Shown piece after piece: positions 11,301 through 20,074 of a stretch of 64,000 nucleotides of DNA (position 1 is its first letter; each line of letters opens with the position of its first letter). The stretch is from Saprospiraceae bacterium. Lineage in GTDB: Bacteria > Bacteroidota > Bacteroidia > Chitinophagales > Saprospiraceae. The position numbers and the translations under genes were made by a program. The stretch lies in NCBI GenBank assembly GCA_016717655.1, contig JADKFC010000004.1, positions 205,149 through 269,148 of the forward strand, in the 5' to 3' direction. The notes below the pieces were generated by a model, which saw only the letters and a list, made by a program, of their open reading frames with translations, did no database searches and was not told the origin of the DNA.

Positions 11301-11431
11301 CTCAGCGATTACAGACCCTTAGCAGCGATAACCATAAGCCGGCTGTCACAATCGTTGATTTGTATGATGAACAGGGACATGCGTCCGGTACACGTGTTAT
11401 TTTATGTATCCCCGTCAAAACTCAATTTTGA
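8369..11431 (+). CDS. Propeller-sensor LytS-type histidine kinase, four frameshifts
   Basis: About 1020 residues when joined. The N-terminal signal segment (from 8369) shifts near 8440 into a long periplasmic two-component regulator propeller with repeated W-x-G-T motifs (LWAGTQGGGLAKFDG, LWVGTPKGL, LWLGTENEGV, LWMGTSGAGL). A shift near 10468 enters the Y_Y_Y domain (WSEWSNEKRINF), followed by a transmembrane helix (LLAFALGLFLLFFCF). A shift near 10715 leads to the His kinase domain (LQMNPHFIFNALNSIQSL, phospho-His in NPHF), and one near 11048 to the ATPase domain (IQPYIENAVIHG, VEDNGVGRKKA). The next gene is the cognate LytTR regulator, one base after the stop. The ligand is unknown; the kinase may respond to surface or envelope signals and control nearby genes. 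Confidence 0.85.
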
Positions 11432-11432
11432 T

Positions 11433-12194
11433 ATGAAACTAACCAAAGCCCTTACAGCCATTATTGTTGAAGACATGCCTGAAGCCAAACAACTTTTGGA
11501 GGCCGATCTTGGACGGTATTGTCCAGAGGTAACCATCATCGGCACTGCGGGCAGTGTGGTAGGTGCTGCCAAAATTATCAGACAAAATACACCCGATATC
11601 CTTTTTTTGGATATTGCCCTAAGCGATGGTACCGGCTTTGATCTGTTGGAAATCCTCCCGGACCTTTCCTCCAATGTCATCTTTATCACCGCTTATGAAG
11701 AACACGCACTGAAAGCATTTCGTTATGCGGCAACCGATTATCTCTTAAAACCCATCGACGCCAATATGCTCAAAAGTGCAGTAGATAAAGTCAAACACGC
11801 ACGCTTTAATTCATTGCCTTCCCTGGAATTGCTGCGGGAATCAATGAAAAACCCGGGTAAATCACCCAATAGAATTTCCTTGTGCACCTTAGACAAAATA
11901 AGTGTGGTTACAATCAGCGACATTGTAAGGTGTGAATCAGAAGGCAACAATACCTGGTTCTATATGAGTAATGGCGATCGATACTTCGTTACCAAGACCT
12001 TAAAACATTTTGATGATCTTTTAAACGACCACGATTTTTTAAGGGTCCATCAATCCCACCTCGTCAATTTTACTTTTATCAGCGAATTCTCAAAAAAGGA
12101 TGGCGGCTTTCTTCGCTTAAAAAATGGCCATGAGGTCCCCGTATCCGTTCGCAAAAAATCAGAAATTGTCCAATTGTTGGAAAAAATGGGCTAA
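11433..12194 (+). CDS. LytTR-family response regulator
   Basis: 253 residues. The receiver domain has the acidic pair Glu13-Asp14, phosphoacceptor Asp60 (DILFLDIALSDG), the conserved Thr (VIFITAYEEHA) and Lys (YLLKPID). The C-terminal LytTR DNA-binding domain spans about 150-253 (VVTISDIVRCESEGN, VTKTLKHFDDLL, FLRVHQSHLVN, VPVSVRKK). The ATG at 11433 was chosen because it follows the kinase stop (11429-11431) directly and starts the receiver fold. It is the output partner of the preceding LytS-type kinase. Confidence 0.92.
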   Translation: MKLTKALTAIIVEDMPEAKQLLEADLGRYCPEVTIIGTAGSVVGAAKIIRQNTPDILFLDIALSDGTGFDLLEILPDLSSNVIFITAYEEHALKAFRYAATDYLLKPIDANMLKSAVDKVKHARFNSLPSLELLRESMKNPGKSPNRISLCTLDKISVVTISDIVRCESEGNNTWFYMSNGDRYFVTKTLKHFDDLLNDHDFLRVHQSHLVNFTFISEFSKKDGGFLRLKNGHEVPVSVRKKSEIVQLLEKMG

Positions 12195-12227
12195 ATAATA
12201 TCTGCCGATTTCCACCCCATCCCCATA

Positions 12228-12250
12228 GGGGCGCGATTAATCGCGTCCCC
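12228..12250. repeat. GC-rich palindrome (REP-like)
   Basis: A near-perfect palindrome centred on ATTAAT: GGGG-CGCG-ATTAAT-CGCG-T-CCCC. It lies 34 bases after the LytTR gene. Similar short palindromes are dispersed in many bacterial genomes; only one copy is visible here. Confidence 0.5.
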
Positions 12251-12363
12251 ACCTCGCCCATCTAACATTATACCGTTGTTCTAAACACAAACATGATTTG
12301 CAGGGGGCAATTTGTTTTTTGGGTGGCGGCAAAAATATTAGGGCGGCGCAAAACATGGGGGTG

Positions 12364-12385
12364 GCGGCGCAAAATCTTGCGCCGC
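12364..12385. repeat. Short perfect hairpin in a GCGGCGCAA-rich patch
   Basis: A 9-base perfect stem (GCGGCGCAA, loop AATC, TTGCGCCGC). A related GGCGGCGCAAAA copy lies just upstream (about 12342-12354). The patch from 12195 to 12390 holds no gene. It looks like a small cluster of repetitive extragenic palindromes. Confidence 0.5.
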
Positions 12386-12389
12386 TACA

Positions 12390-12438
12390 GGAATTCTAAA
12401 CACAAACAGGCAAAAAGCCTGTTTGTGTTTAGAATTCC
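12390..12438. terminator. Perfect 22-base-pair hairpin between convergent genes
   Basis: Bases 12390-12411 are exactly complementary to 12417-12438, around an AAAAA loop. The element sits between the convergent LytTR and RluA genes and includes the RluA stop codon (12429-12431). A partial copy of one arm (TTCTAAACACAAACA) also occurs at about 12279-12293. It could serve as a terminator, but the length and perfection are unusual, and no strong T-tract follows on either strand. Confidence 0.6.
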
Positions 12439-14098
12439 TCCTTCCCCCATACCTTCACCTTCTCACCTGTCACCGGGTGTTCAAATTCCAGGCCGATGGC
12501 CTGCAAATGCAAACGATCTCCGGCATTGCCGTAAAGATCATCTCCCACAATCGGACAGCCCAGGCCCTGATGATGGGCTGCATGGACCCTCAACTGGTGG
12601 GTCCTGCCCGTCATGGGAAAAAAATGAATGCGGGTCTTTCCTTTAATATTCCCGATTACTTTATACCGGCTTACGGCCGACTTCCCATAATCATAACATA
12701 CAAGCTGGCGGGGCCGGTCATCCAAATCTACACGTAAGGGAAGGTCAATGGTGCCGTAATTTTCTTTGACTACTCCTTCCAGCAGGGCCAGGTAGGTCTT
12801 TTGGATGCGGTGGTGCAAAAATTGCTGCTGCAAATGGTGGTAGGCCTGCCAGGTTTTGGTGATGACCATTAGTCCGCTGGTATCCATGTCCAGTCGGTGT
12901 ACCATCATGGGACCCTCTGCTTCTGGCCATCGAATTTTGACCTGGGCACTGACCGAGTCCCATTCGCCCTTACCGGGAACGGATAAGAGGCCATGGGGCT
13001 TGTGGATGATGGCCAGGTGCTCGTCTTCTCTGATCACGGTGATGGCAGGTCCCTGTGGTTGTTTTCTGGGGGCGACATTTAATCCTTGCAACATGTGTCC
13101 CAAAATGGGTTCGCACTTGCTTTTGCACGCGGGGTAAAACCTGCCATGGTGCCTCACTTCTGAAGGGATGGTTTTACCCCACCAAAACTCACCCATGGCC
13201 AGTGTCTGGTAGCCGTGGAGATAGGCATATTGCAATAGTTTTGGTGCTGCACATTCTCCGGCACCGGATGGTGGGGTGTTGTTTTCAGATACATCAAAAA
13301 GTTGACCCAGGCTTTTAACCTCACCCCTAGCGTTGAGAAAGGTATAGTGCTCAAATAATTTTTGCTGTAGCTGTGCGGAACGTTGCCTTCTCTCTTCTTT
13401 TAATAAAATGATGGGGGCTTCCTTTTCACGAAGTCTATTTTCAGCCAACTCCATTTCCTTTTTCCAAAACCGATTGGCATCTTTCCACTCATAGTGATGG
13501 CGGGCACTTTCGTTGTCGAGAGCAGTTAGTCTTAAAAGAGCATCCTCCTCTTTTTTAGGTTGGAGCAGGCTTCGTTCTTCATTTCTAGCTGTCTTGGCTG
13601 CCCTATGGGCTGTTTTTAATGCAGTCAATGCTGCAACTGAAGCTTGTTTGCACGATTCAAGTGCCGCCTTAACTTCCAGATACCCCTCTTCTTTTTCCAG
13701 GGCTATAACCCGATGGTTGATGGCCGTGATGGCGTCTTCTTCTTTGCGATAAAAACCCTCCTCATCCAGGATGTCAAAAACGGGAGGCACATAGCCATAA
13801 TGTTGGTTGCCATCATCCAGTCTGCCGGAGTAGGCGGCCAGGTAGCCCAGTTGACCCTCCCTATCTTTAACTACCAAAACCCCATCATCTTACCAAGTCC
13901 GGTAGCTCCTTCCTTGAATCCAAAATCGTGGTCCAGTTCTATCGAAATTTTTTGCTGTAAATCACGTGCTGCTTGCAGCACCCATGGGTGGTCTACGTAG
14001 TCAAAAGGTTGGGTAAAAACATCCGGCGCTTCGCCCGTAAGTCCTATTAGTAACCTGAAATAGGGTTGCTGATCGTTTTTACCTTTTATTCTGCTCAT
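12429..14098 (-). CDS. RluA-family pseudouridine synthase with long N-terminal extension, one frameshift
   Basis: Isomerises uridine to pseudouridine in RNA. The catalytic domain is in the C-terminal half: PHGLLSVPGK, HRLDMDTSGLMVITK with the catalytic Asp, and MTGRTHQLRVHAAH. The N-terminus (from 14098) and the main frame are joined by a one-base shift at about 13878 in a GGGGTTTT context, giving a product of about 556 residues. The N-terminal part is a coiled-coil-rich region (about 100-220), a layout seen in Bacteroidota members of the family. The start is preceded by TATCTTTG at 14107-14114. The exact RNA target cannot be assigned. Confidence 0.88.
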
Positions 14099-14106
14099 GC
14101 CAACAC

Positions 14107-14114
14107 AAAGATAG
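14107..14114 (-). promoter_or_regulatory. Candidate -7 promoter box for the RluA-family gene
   Basis: TATCTTTG on the minus strand, ending 8 bases before the ATG at 14098. If it is used, transcripts would have almost no leader. No clear -33 element is seen. Confidence 0.35.
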
Positions 14115-14270
14115 AAGTACGTGCCTTTTTATGTCACATAAAAATTGTGTTGGGGCCACTTTTTATAAAGACAGCCAAATTTTGTTTGTTTTGACTGTCA
14201 TTAATTCTGTCGGTGCCAACAAATATTTGGAAAACAGGCGGTTTTGTGTCAAATAAAATTTGGCGACCCC

Positions 14271-14300
14271 AAAAAAAAAGGCCACTGTTTTGCAATGGCC
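14271..14300 (-). terminator. Intrinsic terminator after the tlpA-like gene
   Basis: On the minus strand a stem (GGCCA paired with TGGCC, plus an inner TG/CA pair) is followed by nine T residues. It lies 24-53 bases after the stop of the TlpA-like gene. Confidence 0.7.
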
Positions 14301-14323
14301 TCTTTAATTTTCTTTGAAATTTA

Positions 14324-14812
14324 TTATTTCTTCAGCTCTTTCAGCTTTTCTTCGAGTTCAAACTCGTCGCCGGCATTGTAGCCGCTGTGGGTATAAACGA
14401 TGTTTCCTTCACCGTCCAACAGAAAGGTTTCTGGTACGGTTTGGAAGCCCAGGTTTTGCTGAAATTCTTGTTTGGTATCTGCCAGCACGGTAAAAGGCCA
14501 TGATTTTGAGGTCACAATGCCAGGTACTTTGGCCAATCCTCTGCTGTCATCAATGGTAATGGCCAGCAGCTCTACTTTGTAATTGGCCTGCCATTCAGGG
14601 AAAATCTCTGTCATGGCATCCAGCTCTCTTTTGCAAGGTGAGCACCACGATGCCCAGAAACTAACGATCACCGGATTGCCCTTGCCAATGTAGTCTTGTA
14701 CATTAACGGTCTTACCATCCAGTGTTTTCAGGCTGGCAGCTGGAAATTTTTTGTCTCCTGTAAAGGCTGTCAGCATCGTGAAAGCCATAAGAGTAAAAAG
14801 TGCAGTTTTCAT
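14324..14812 (-). CDS. TlpA-like periplasmic thioredoxin-fold protein
   Basis: 162 residues with an N-terminal signal peptide (about 1-18) and a thioredoxin fold. The redox motif is Cys57-Ser-Pro-Cys60 in FWASWCSPCKRE, and the cis-Pro segment is TVPETFLLDGEG. Such proteins reduce or exchange disulfides outside the cytoplasm. It is divergent from the DUF6029 / Omp28-like pair at 15003-17476; that pair contains a second CxxC protein, so the three may form one envelope redox group. A terminator follows at 14271-14300. Confidence 0.85.
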   Translation of the reverse strand: MKTALFTLMAFTMLTAFTGDKKFPAASLKTLDGKTVNVQDYIGKGNPVIVSFWASWCSPCKRELDAMTEIFPEWQANYKVELLAITIDDSRGLAKVPGIVTSKSWPFTVLADTKQEFQQNLGFQTVPETFLLDGEGNIVYTHSGYNAGDEFELEEKLKELKK

Positions 14813-15002
14813 GTTTACTTAAGTTGTTGTTGATTAGGATAACGAATGTAAGACGATTCTTATGTTGTAGTGTTACACCCACCCTTTTTTTTAAATATTT
14901 TTTAAGCTTTTGTCCCCCTCTTACCTTAGAACGCCATTTACAGTTCTTACTCCCCTTGTTTGATGGAAAATTTTTACTTTTACACCAATTTAACAACAAT
15001 CT

Positions 15003-16644
15003 ATGCTGCGTCAATTTGTTTTGCCCTTATTATTTTTTATTCCCCTTATAGTAAGTGGCCAGCAAGGTGCTGTCATCAGTGGTGCCTTACAGGTAAACGC
15101 CAATGTTTTCCTCAAGGATTCTGCCATCAATGCCTACCTCCAGCCCCAATACCAACATCAGTTTTTTGGGGGCGAAAGCTGGCTCAACCTCAACTACAGC
15201 TACCAGGGATTTACAGCAGGCCTGAGATACGATATGTTTCTCAACTCCAACCTTAGAGATCCAAATGCCTCCTACACCAATCAGGGTGTGGGCCGTTGGT
15301 TTGTGAAAAAAACCTTCGATAAGTTCACCGCTGAGGTAGGCTACCTCTACGACCAGGTGGGTAGCGGCATCATCTACCGGGCTTATGAGCAGCGTCCGCT
15401 CTTCATCGACAACTCCTTACTGGGCGCCAGCCTCAAGTACCAGTTCAGCGATGCCCTCACGGTAAAAGCCTTTGGCGGTCAGCAAAAAAATGCCTTCGAT
15501 ATTTATACCGGCAGTGTAAAAGGAATAGTGGCCGATGGTTTTTTAAGCTTCGGCAGTGAAGAAAATGCCGTAAACCTCATTCCGGGAATTGGCTTTATCC
15601 ACAAAACCATTTCTGAAGAAACCATGGAAAAGGTGGTCAATGGTGTGAAAACCTACCTCGATGTCGACCGCTTTAAGCCCAAGTATAACTCTTATGCTGC
15701 TACCTTTTACAACACCCTTAATTACAAGGGCTTCAACTGGTATGTAGAAGCCGCCATTAAGTCGGATGATGTTTTTTTTAATCCGCGCGCTGAAAAGCAA
15801 GAGTTTGGTGGAGGTACCACTTTCGGAAAACTGGAGTTTAAGCCGGGCAGTGTTTATTACACCAGCCTCAGTTATGCCGCCGGTAAACTGGGCATCACCC
15901 TGGAAGCCAAAAGAACCAAAAACTTCAACTTTAGAATCGACCCCAATCTTCGTTTATTGCGCGGTCTGATCTCTTACATCCCACCTATGAACAGACAAAA
16001 CACCTACCGACTCACAGCCCGTTACAGTCCTGCCACGCAAGACATCAGTGAACAGGCTTACCAGGCCGATGTGCGGTATAAGTTTACGGATAAATGGAGT
16101 ACCCTGGTCAACTTCTCTCACATCAATACCCTTGAAGGAGAAAAGTTGTTCCGTGAATTTTGACAGAAGTTACCTACAAGCCCAGCACCAAAATGCAGGT
16201 CACCGGTGGTTTGCAATTGCTCAATTACAACCAGGAAATCTACGAACAAAAACCCGATGTGCCCATTGTTGAAACAGTAACCCCGTATATTGATGTTTTG
16301 TACAAATTCACCCGCAAAAAATCATTGCGCACAGAGGTACAATACATGAAAACCGATCAGGACTACGGCTCCTGGTTGTTCGGTCTGGCTGAATTTGGCA
16401 TGGCTCCCAACTGGATATTTGAAGTTTCTGGCATGTACAACATCGTTCCTAAAAAATACTGGGCAACGATACAGAGCCAAAAAAAGTCCTGTACCCATCT
16501 CTTGGTGCCGTCTACGTCAAAGGGTCCAACCGCTACCAGCTTAGGTACGTCAAACAAGTAGAAGGCGTTGTGTGCAGTGGCGGTATTTGTCGTCTGGAAC
16601 CCGCCTTTAGTGGGGTTCGTTTTTCTTTAAATTCAACTTTTTAA
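15003..16644 (+). CDS. DUF6029-like outer membrane beta-barrel protein, two frameshifts
   Basis: About 547 residues after joining. A signal peptide (MLRQFVLPLLFFIPLIVSG) is followed by a long series of amphipathic beta strands rich in aromatic residues (YQGFTAGLRYDMFLNSN, KFTAEVGYLYDQVGSG), as in porin-like barrels. The frame shifts near 16157 (TTTT run) and near 16460 (GGG run). The third frame restores a conserved-looking end (YVKGSNRYQLRYVKQ, GGICRLEPAFSGVRF) with the stop at 16642-16644. It is followed after 10 bases by an Omp28-like lipoprotein, its usual neighbour in this phylum. It may be the membrane partner of that lipoprotein; the transported substrate is unknown. Confidence 0.8.
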
Positions 16645-16654
16645 TTCTTTTTAT

Positions 16655-17476
16655 ATGCGCGCTTATAATTTGATTCTTTTGGCTTTGCTGGCTGTTGTAT
16701 GGACTTCGTGTACAGAAGAAGGCGTAATGATTCCTCCTTTTGAAGAACCAGACTCTAAGCGGGTTGTTTTGTTGGAAGATCTCACCGGAGTGCAGTGTCC
16801 CAATTGTCCGAAAGGGGCTGCTGCCATCGAAGACATCCTTACCCGACTGCCCAACAACGTAGTAGCAGTAGGTGTGCACGGCAATTTTTTGACCAAGCCT
16901 CTTCCTGAAAGTAAGTACGATTTCCGCACCCAAAAGTCCATCGCCCTCGAAGAATTTCTAAAGCCCTTTTTAGGCAAACCTTCTGCCCACATCAATCGAA
17001 AGTATTTTCAGGACGAATTGTACATCGCCGTTGATGCCACAGAACTTTGGCAGTCGTATGTGGAAAAAGAATTGAAGGCTCAGCACGTGATGGACCTGGC
17101 CATCAACAAAACCTATGATGCCACCAGTCGTCAGCTGTCCATCACTGTCAATGCAACACCCCTCATCGATGAAACCGGTACTTATAAAATCAGTGTTTAC
17201 CTGACCGAAAGTGGCATTGTTGACTTGCAGGAAAACCAGGGCACCATCATTGAAGACTATGAACACAACCATGTTTTGAGAGATATGCTCACCAGTGCTA
17301 CCGGCGACGATATTGCTACCTCCCTTGTAAAAAACAAGTTGTTGACACGCACCTATGCCTATACCCTTCCCGCCACCTTTAATGCCTCCAAGATGGAAAT
17401 TGTGGCCATGGTTTCGAGAAACACCGGAGATGACAAGTCGGTACTCCAGGCCGCCGGGGTTAAAGTAACAGAATAA
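16655..17476 (+). CDS. Omp28-like lipoprotein with thioredoxin-type CPNC motif
   Basis: 273 residues. The signal peptide ends in a lipobox (VVWTSC, Cys19). A thioredoxin-like domain carries Cys48-Pro-Asn-Cys51 in LEDLTGVQCPNCPKGA, and is followed by a beta-rich C-terminal domain (about 145-273). This is the Omp28-related outer-membrane lipoprotein family. It probably sits on the outer membrane next to the DUF6029-like barrel encoded just upstream and could be involved in thiol handling at the surface. Confidence 0.85.
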   Translation: MRAYNLILLALLAVVWTSCTEEGVMIPPFEEPDSKRVVLLEDLTGVQCPNCPKGAAAIEDILTRLPNNVVAVGVHGNFLTKPLPESKYDFRTQKSIALEEFLKPFLGKPSAHINRKYFQDELYIAVDATELWQSYVEKELKAQHVMDLAINKTYDATSRQLSITVNATPLIDETGTYKISVYLTESGIVDLQENQGTIIEDYEHNHVLRDMLTSATGDDIATSLVKNKLLTRTYAYTLPATFNASKMEIVAMVSRNTGDDKSVLQAAGVKVTE

Positions 17477-17570
17477 TTAAATTATAAGCATTTTTTAAGT
17501 TTATCCGGTCGATGCCACTATGGTGTCGCCGGTTTAATGACTACTTTTGTGAAGACCAATCTTTCAAAAA

Positions 17571-18875
17571 GTGAGACAGCTCATTCTATTTATTGCTTTT
17601 TTTTCTTTGATCACCCTTTCGTGCAAACAAGACAACACAGACTATAAAAAATCAATGGCTCAGCCCTCGTGGTTGCACGATGTGATGGGGGCCTATACCA
17701 ATATTTTGGTTCACGACATTTTTTCTCCCCCCGTTGCCAGCAGAAACTATGCCTATACCTCAATTGCAGCCTATGAAGCAGCTCGTCACCTCAACCCCGA
17801 TTATGTGTCTCTCGGTGGCCAGCTCAATGGTTTGAGTGCCGTGCCCGAGCCAGAAAAAGGGAAGGAATATTGTTATGAGCTGGCGGCCCTAAAAGCCATG
17901 CTGACCACAGGTAAAAAATTTATTTTTTCAGAAAACGATTTTTCGGCATTTGAAAAATCAATGATGGAAAAAGTAGATCAACTGCAAATGCCTAAAGATG
18001 TGCACGACAGATCAATTGCCTACGGAGAAGCCGTTGCCAAACACATCCTGGCCTGGGCAGATGGCGACAATTACAAACAATCGCGTTCTTTTTCAAAATT
18101 TACCATCGACCTTAAAAATCCTTCGCGCTGGCGCACCACCCCACCTGCATTCATGGATGCTATTGAGCCCCATTGGAACCAGATCAGGCCCATGTCATTG
18201 GATTCAGCCGGACAATACAAACCCGTGCCGCACACGCCCTTTGATACCACTGCCAACAGCCCTTTTATGAAAGAGGCCATGGAGGTGTACAATACCGGAA
18301 AAAACCTTACCGAAGAACAAAACCTTATAGCCAATTACTGGGATTGCAACCCATATAAACTCAATGTTACAGGCCACGCCATGCACGCCACCAAAAAAAT
18401 CACCCCGGGTGGACACTGGATGAGCATAACCCGTATTGCCGGCATCAAGGCGAATTCTGACTTTGTAACTACAGCCTATTCTTATGCCATCACTTCCATT
18501 GCCCTGTTCGATGGATTCATTTCCTGTTGGGATGAAAAATTCCGCTCCAACCTCATTCGTCCGGAAAGTGTGATCAACCAATACATCGACGAAGATTGGC
18601 AGCCCTTGTTGCAAACCCCTCCCTTCCCTGAATATACCAGTGGACACAGCGTTATTTCTGCCGCCTCTGCCGTTGCCCTTGCCTCGGTTTATGGCGAAAA
18701 CTTTGCCTTTACCGACAGTACTGAGGTGCGCTTTGGCCTACCGGTAAGAGAGTTTCCTTCTTTTGAAGCCGCTTGTCAGGAAGCAGCCATCAGCCGACTT
18801 TACGGGGGTATCCACTACCAGCCAGCCATCACCAATGGGGTTGACCAGGGTAAAAAATTGGCAACCATATTTTGA
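17571..18875 (+). CDS. Vanadium-dependent haloperoxidase / PAP2-type lipoprotein
   Basis: 434 residues with a GTG start and a lipobox (LITLSC). The three active-site segments of the vanadium haloperoxidase / PAP2 superfamily are present: KFRSNLIRPESV, PEYTSGHSVISAASA and AAISRLYGGIHYQPA. The His residues of the SGH and GGIH motifs would hold vanadate or act in phosphate transfer. Whether it is a peroxidase or an acid phosphatase cannot be decided from motifs. TACTTTTG at 17542-17549 is a plausible -7 box. A larger relative is encoded at 41831-45970. Confidence 0.85.
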   Translation: MRQLILFIAFFSLITLSCKQDNTDYKKSMAQPSWLHDVMGAYTNILVHDIFSPPVASRNYAYTSIAAYEAARHLNPDYVSLGGQLNGLSAVPEPEKGKEYCYELAALKAMLTTGKKFIFSENDFSAFEKSMMEKVDQLQMPKDVHDRSIAYGEAVAKHILAWADGDNYKQSRSFSKFTIDLKNPSRWRTTPPAFMDAIEPHWNQIRPMSLDSAGQYKPVPHTPFDTTANSPFMKEAMEVYNTGKNLTEEQNLIANYWDCNPYKLNVTGHAMHATKKITPGGHWMSITRIAGIKANSDFVTTAYSYAITSIALFDGFISCWDEKFRSNLIRPESVINQYIDEDWQPLLQTPPFPEYTSGHSVISAASAVALASVYGENFAFTDSTEVRFGLPVREFPSFEAACQEAAISRLYGGIHYQPAITNGVDQGKKLATIF

Positions 18876-18974
18876 ATACCATCCGTTTTAAAAAATAAAT
18901 AGCATCTGTAAAAGATTCAGCAACCTCTAAGTCGCCGGCTTTTACCTATCTTGCATCCAACCAATTTCAGTGCT

Positions 18975-19985
18975 GTGTATTCTCTGTTAAAGTTGTTTTT
19001 ATTTCAAATGGATCCTGAAAAAGCCCATTACAGGATTATGGCCTTATTGATGTTTATCTGCAAACTTCCTTTCGGAGCGTGGATGCTGCGCACTTGTTTT
19101 TCTATTAAAAAAAATGAATTTAAAAAGGAATATTTAGGCCTGACCTTCCCCAACACGGTAGGCCTGGCTGCCGGCTTTGATAAAAATGGTGAATGGGTTG
19201 ATGTGCTCGCCAACCTGGGCTTTGGGTTTATCGAAGTAGGCACTATCACACCCTGGCCACAGCCCGGCAATCCTTTGCCCCGTCTTTTCCGTCTCATCCC
19301 TCAAAGGGCTCTTATCAATCGAATGGGCTTTAACAACAAGGGTGTGGATGCTATGATCGAAAATCTGAAGAAGGTAAAAAATAAAAACATCATCATTGGC
19401 GGCAACATTGGAAAAAACAAAGACACCTCCAACGAGGATGCTATACACGATTATGTAATTGGCTTTGAAAAATTATATCCCTACGTGCATTACTTTGTGG
19501 TCAATGTGAGTTCTCCCAATACCCCCGGCTTACGGGCGCTGCAGGACAAGGAGCCTTTGATGGCCATCATCGAAAAACTGGTAAGTCTGCGTACCCACCA
19601 AGAGGTTTACAAACCCATCCTTTTAAAAATTGCCCCTGATCTTACCATTGGCCAACTAGACGACATCGCCTACATAGCCAATCATACGGGTCTGGATGGC
19701 CTGGTTTGTACCAATACCACCCTCGATCGGGAAAAGGTAGCTCAAAATCCATTGTCTGCGGAAAGCGGTGGCCTAAGTGGTGTGCCCGTGTATCAAAAAT
19801 CAAACGAGGTGCTGGCTTATCTTCGCCCCAAAACAGAAAAAACAATCATAGGCGTGGGCGGTATTGCCTCAGTAGCTGATGCAAGAGAAAAAATGCGTTT
19901 GGGCGCTGATCTCATCCAGGTTTACACTGGCTTTGTGTATGAGGGGCCCGGTCTGATCAAAAAACTGGTGAGAGGCATCCACTAG
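18975..19985 (+). CDS. pyrD: Quinone-dependent dihydroorotate dehydrogenase
   Basis: Oxidises dihydroorotate to orotate in pyrimidine synthesis, passing electrons to membrane quinone. The N-terminal membrane helix region (YSLLKLFLFQMDPEKAHY) marks class 2. FMN and substrate motifs include NTVGLAAGFDKNGE, GFGFIEVGTITPWPQPGN, NRMGFNNKG, VVNVSSPNTPGLR, TNTT and IIGVGGIAS. The frame is open to a TTG at 18951, but TATCTTGC at 18947-18954 resembles a -7 box covering it. I prefer the GTG at 18975, which gives the usual family N-terminus in 336 residues. Confidence 0.95.
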   Translation: MYSLLKLFLFQMDPEKAHYRIMALLMFICKLPFGAWMLRTCFSIKKNEFKKEYLGLTFPNTVGLAAGFDKNGEWVDVLANLGFGFIEVGTITPWPQPGNPLPRLFRLIPQRALINRMGFNNKGVDAMIENLKKVKNKNIIIGGNIGKNKDTSNEDAIHDYVIGFEKLYPYVHYFVVNVSSPNTPGLRALQDKEPLMAIIEKLVSLRTHQEVYKPILLKIAPDLTIGQLDDIAYIANHTGLDGLVCTNTTLDREKVAQNPLSAESGGLSGVPVYQKSNEVLAYLRPKTEKTIIGVGGIASVADAREKMRLGADLIQVYTGFVYEGPGLIKKLVRGIH

Positions 19986-20074
19986 CTAGCCCCTGCCATC
20001 CTTTGCAACAAATTGGCAAAAGGCTGAAAAATTGACCTTATCTTCGTGTTACTGTAATCAAATGCCTTTTACCC

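Noticed and set aside
8369..11431. Programmed ribosomal frameshifting in the sensor kinase
   Set aside because: Four separate shifts in one gene and many others in the window fit assembly indels better, and no slippery heptamer plus stem-loop was recognised.
14131..14275. Inverted TTGGGG / CCCCAA segments suggesting a miniature element
   Set aside because: The match is only 6-7 bases, over 100 bases apart, and no target duplication is visible.
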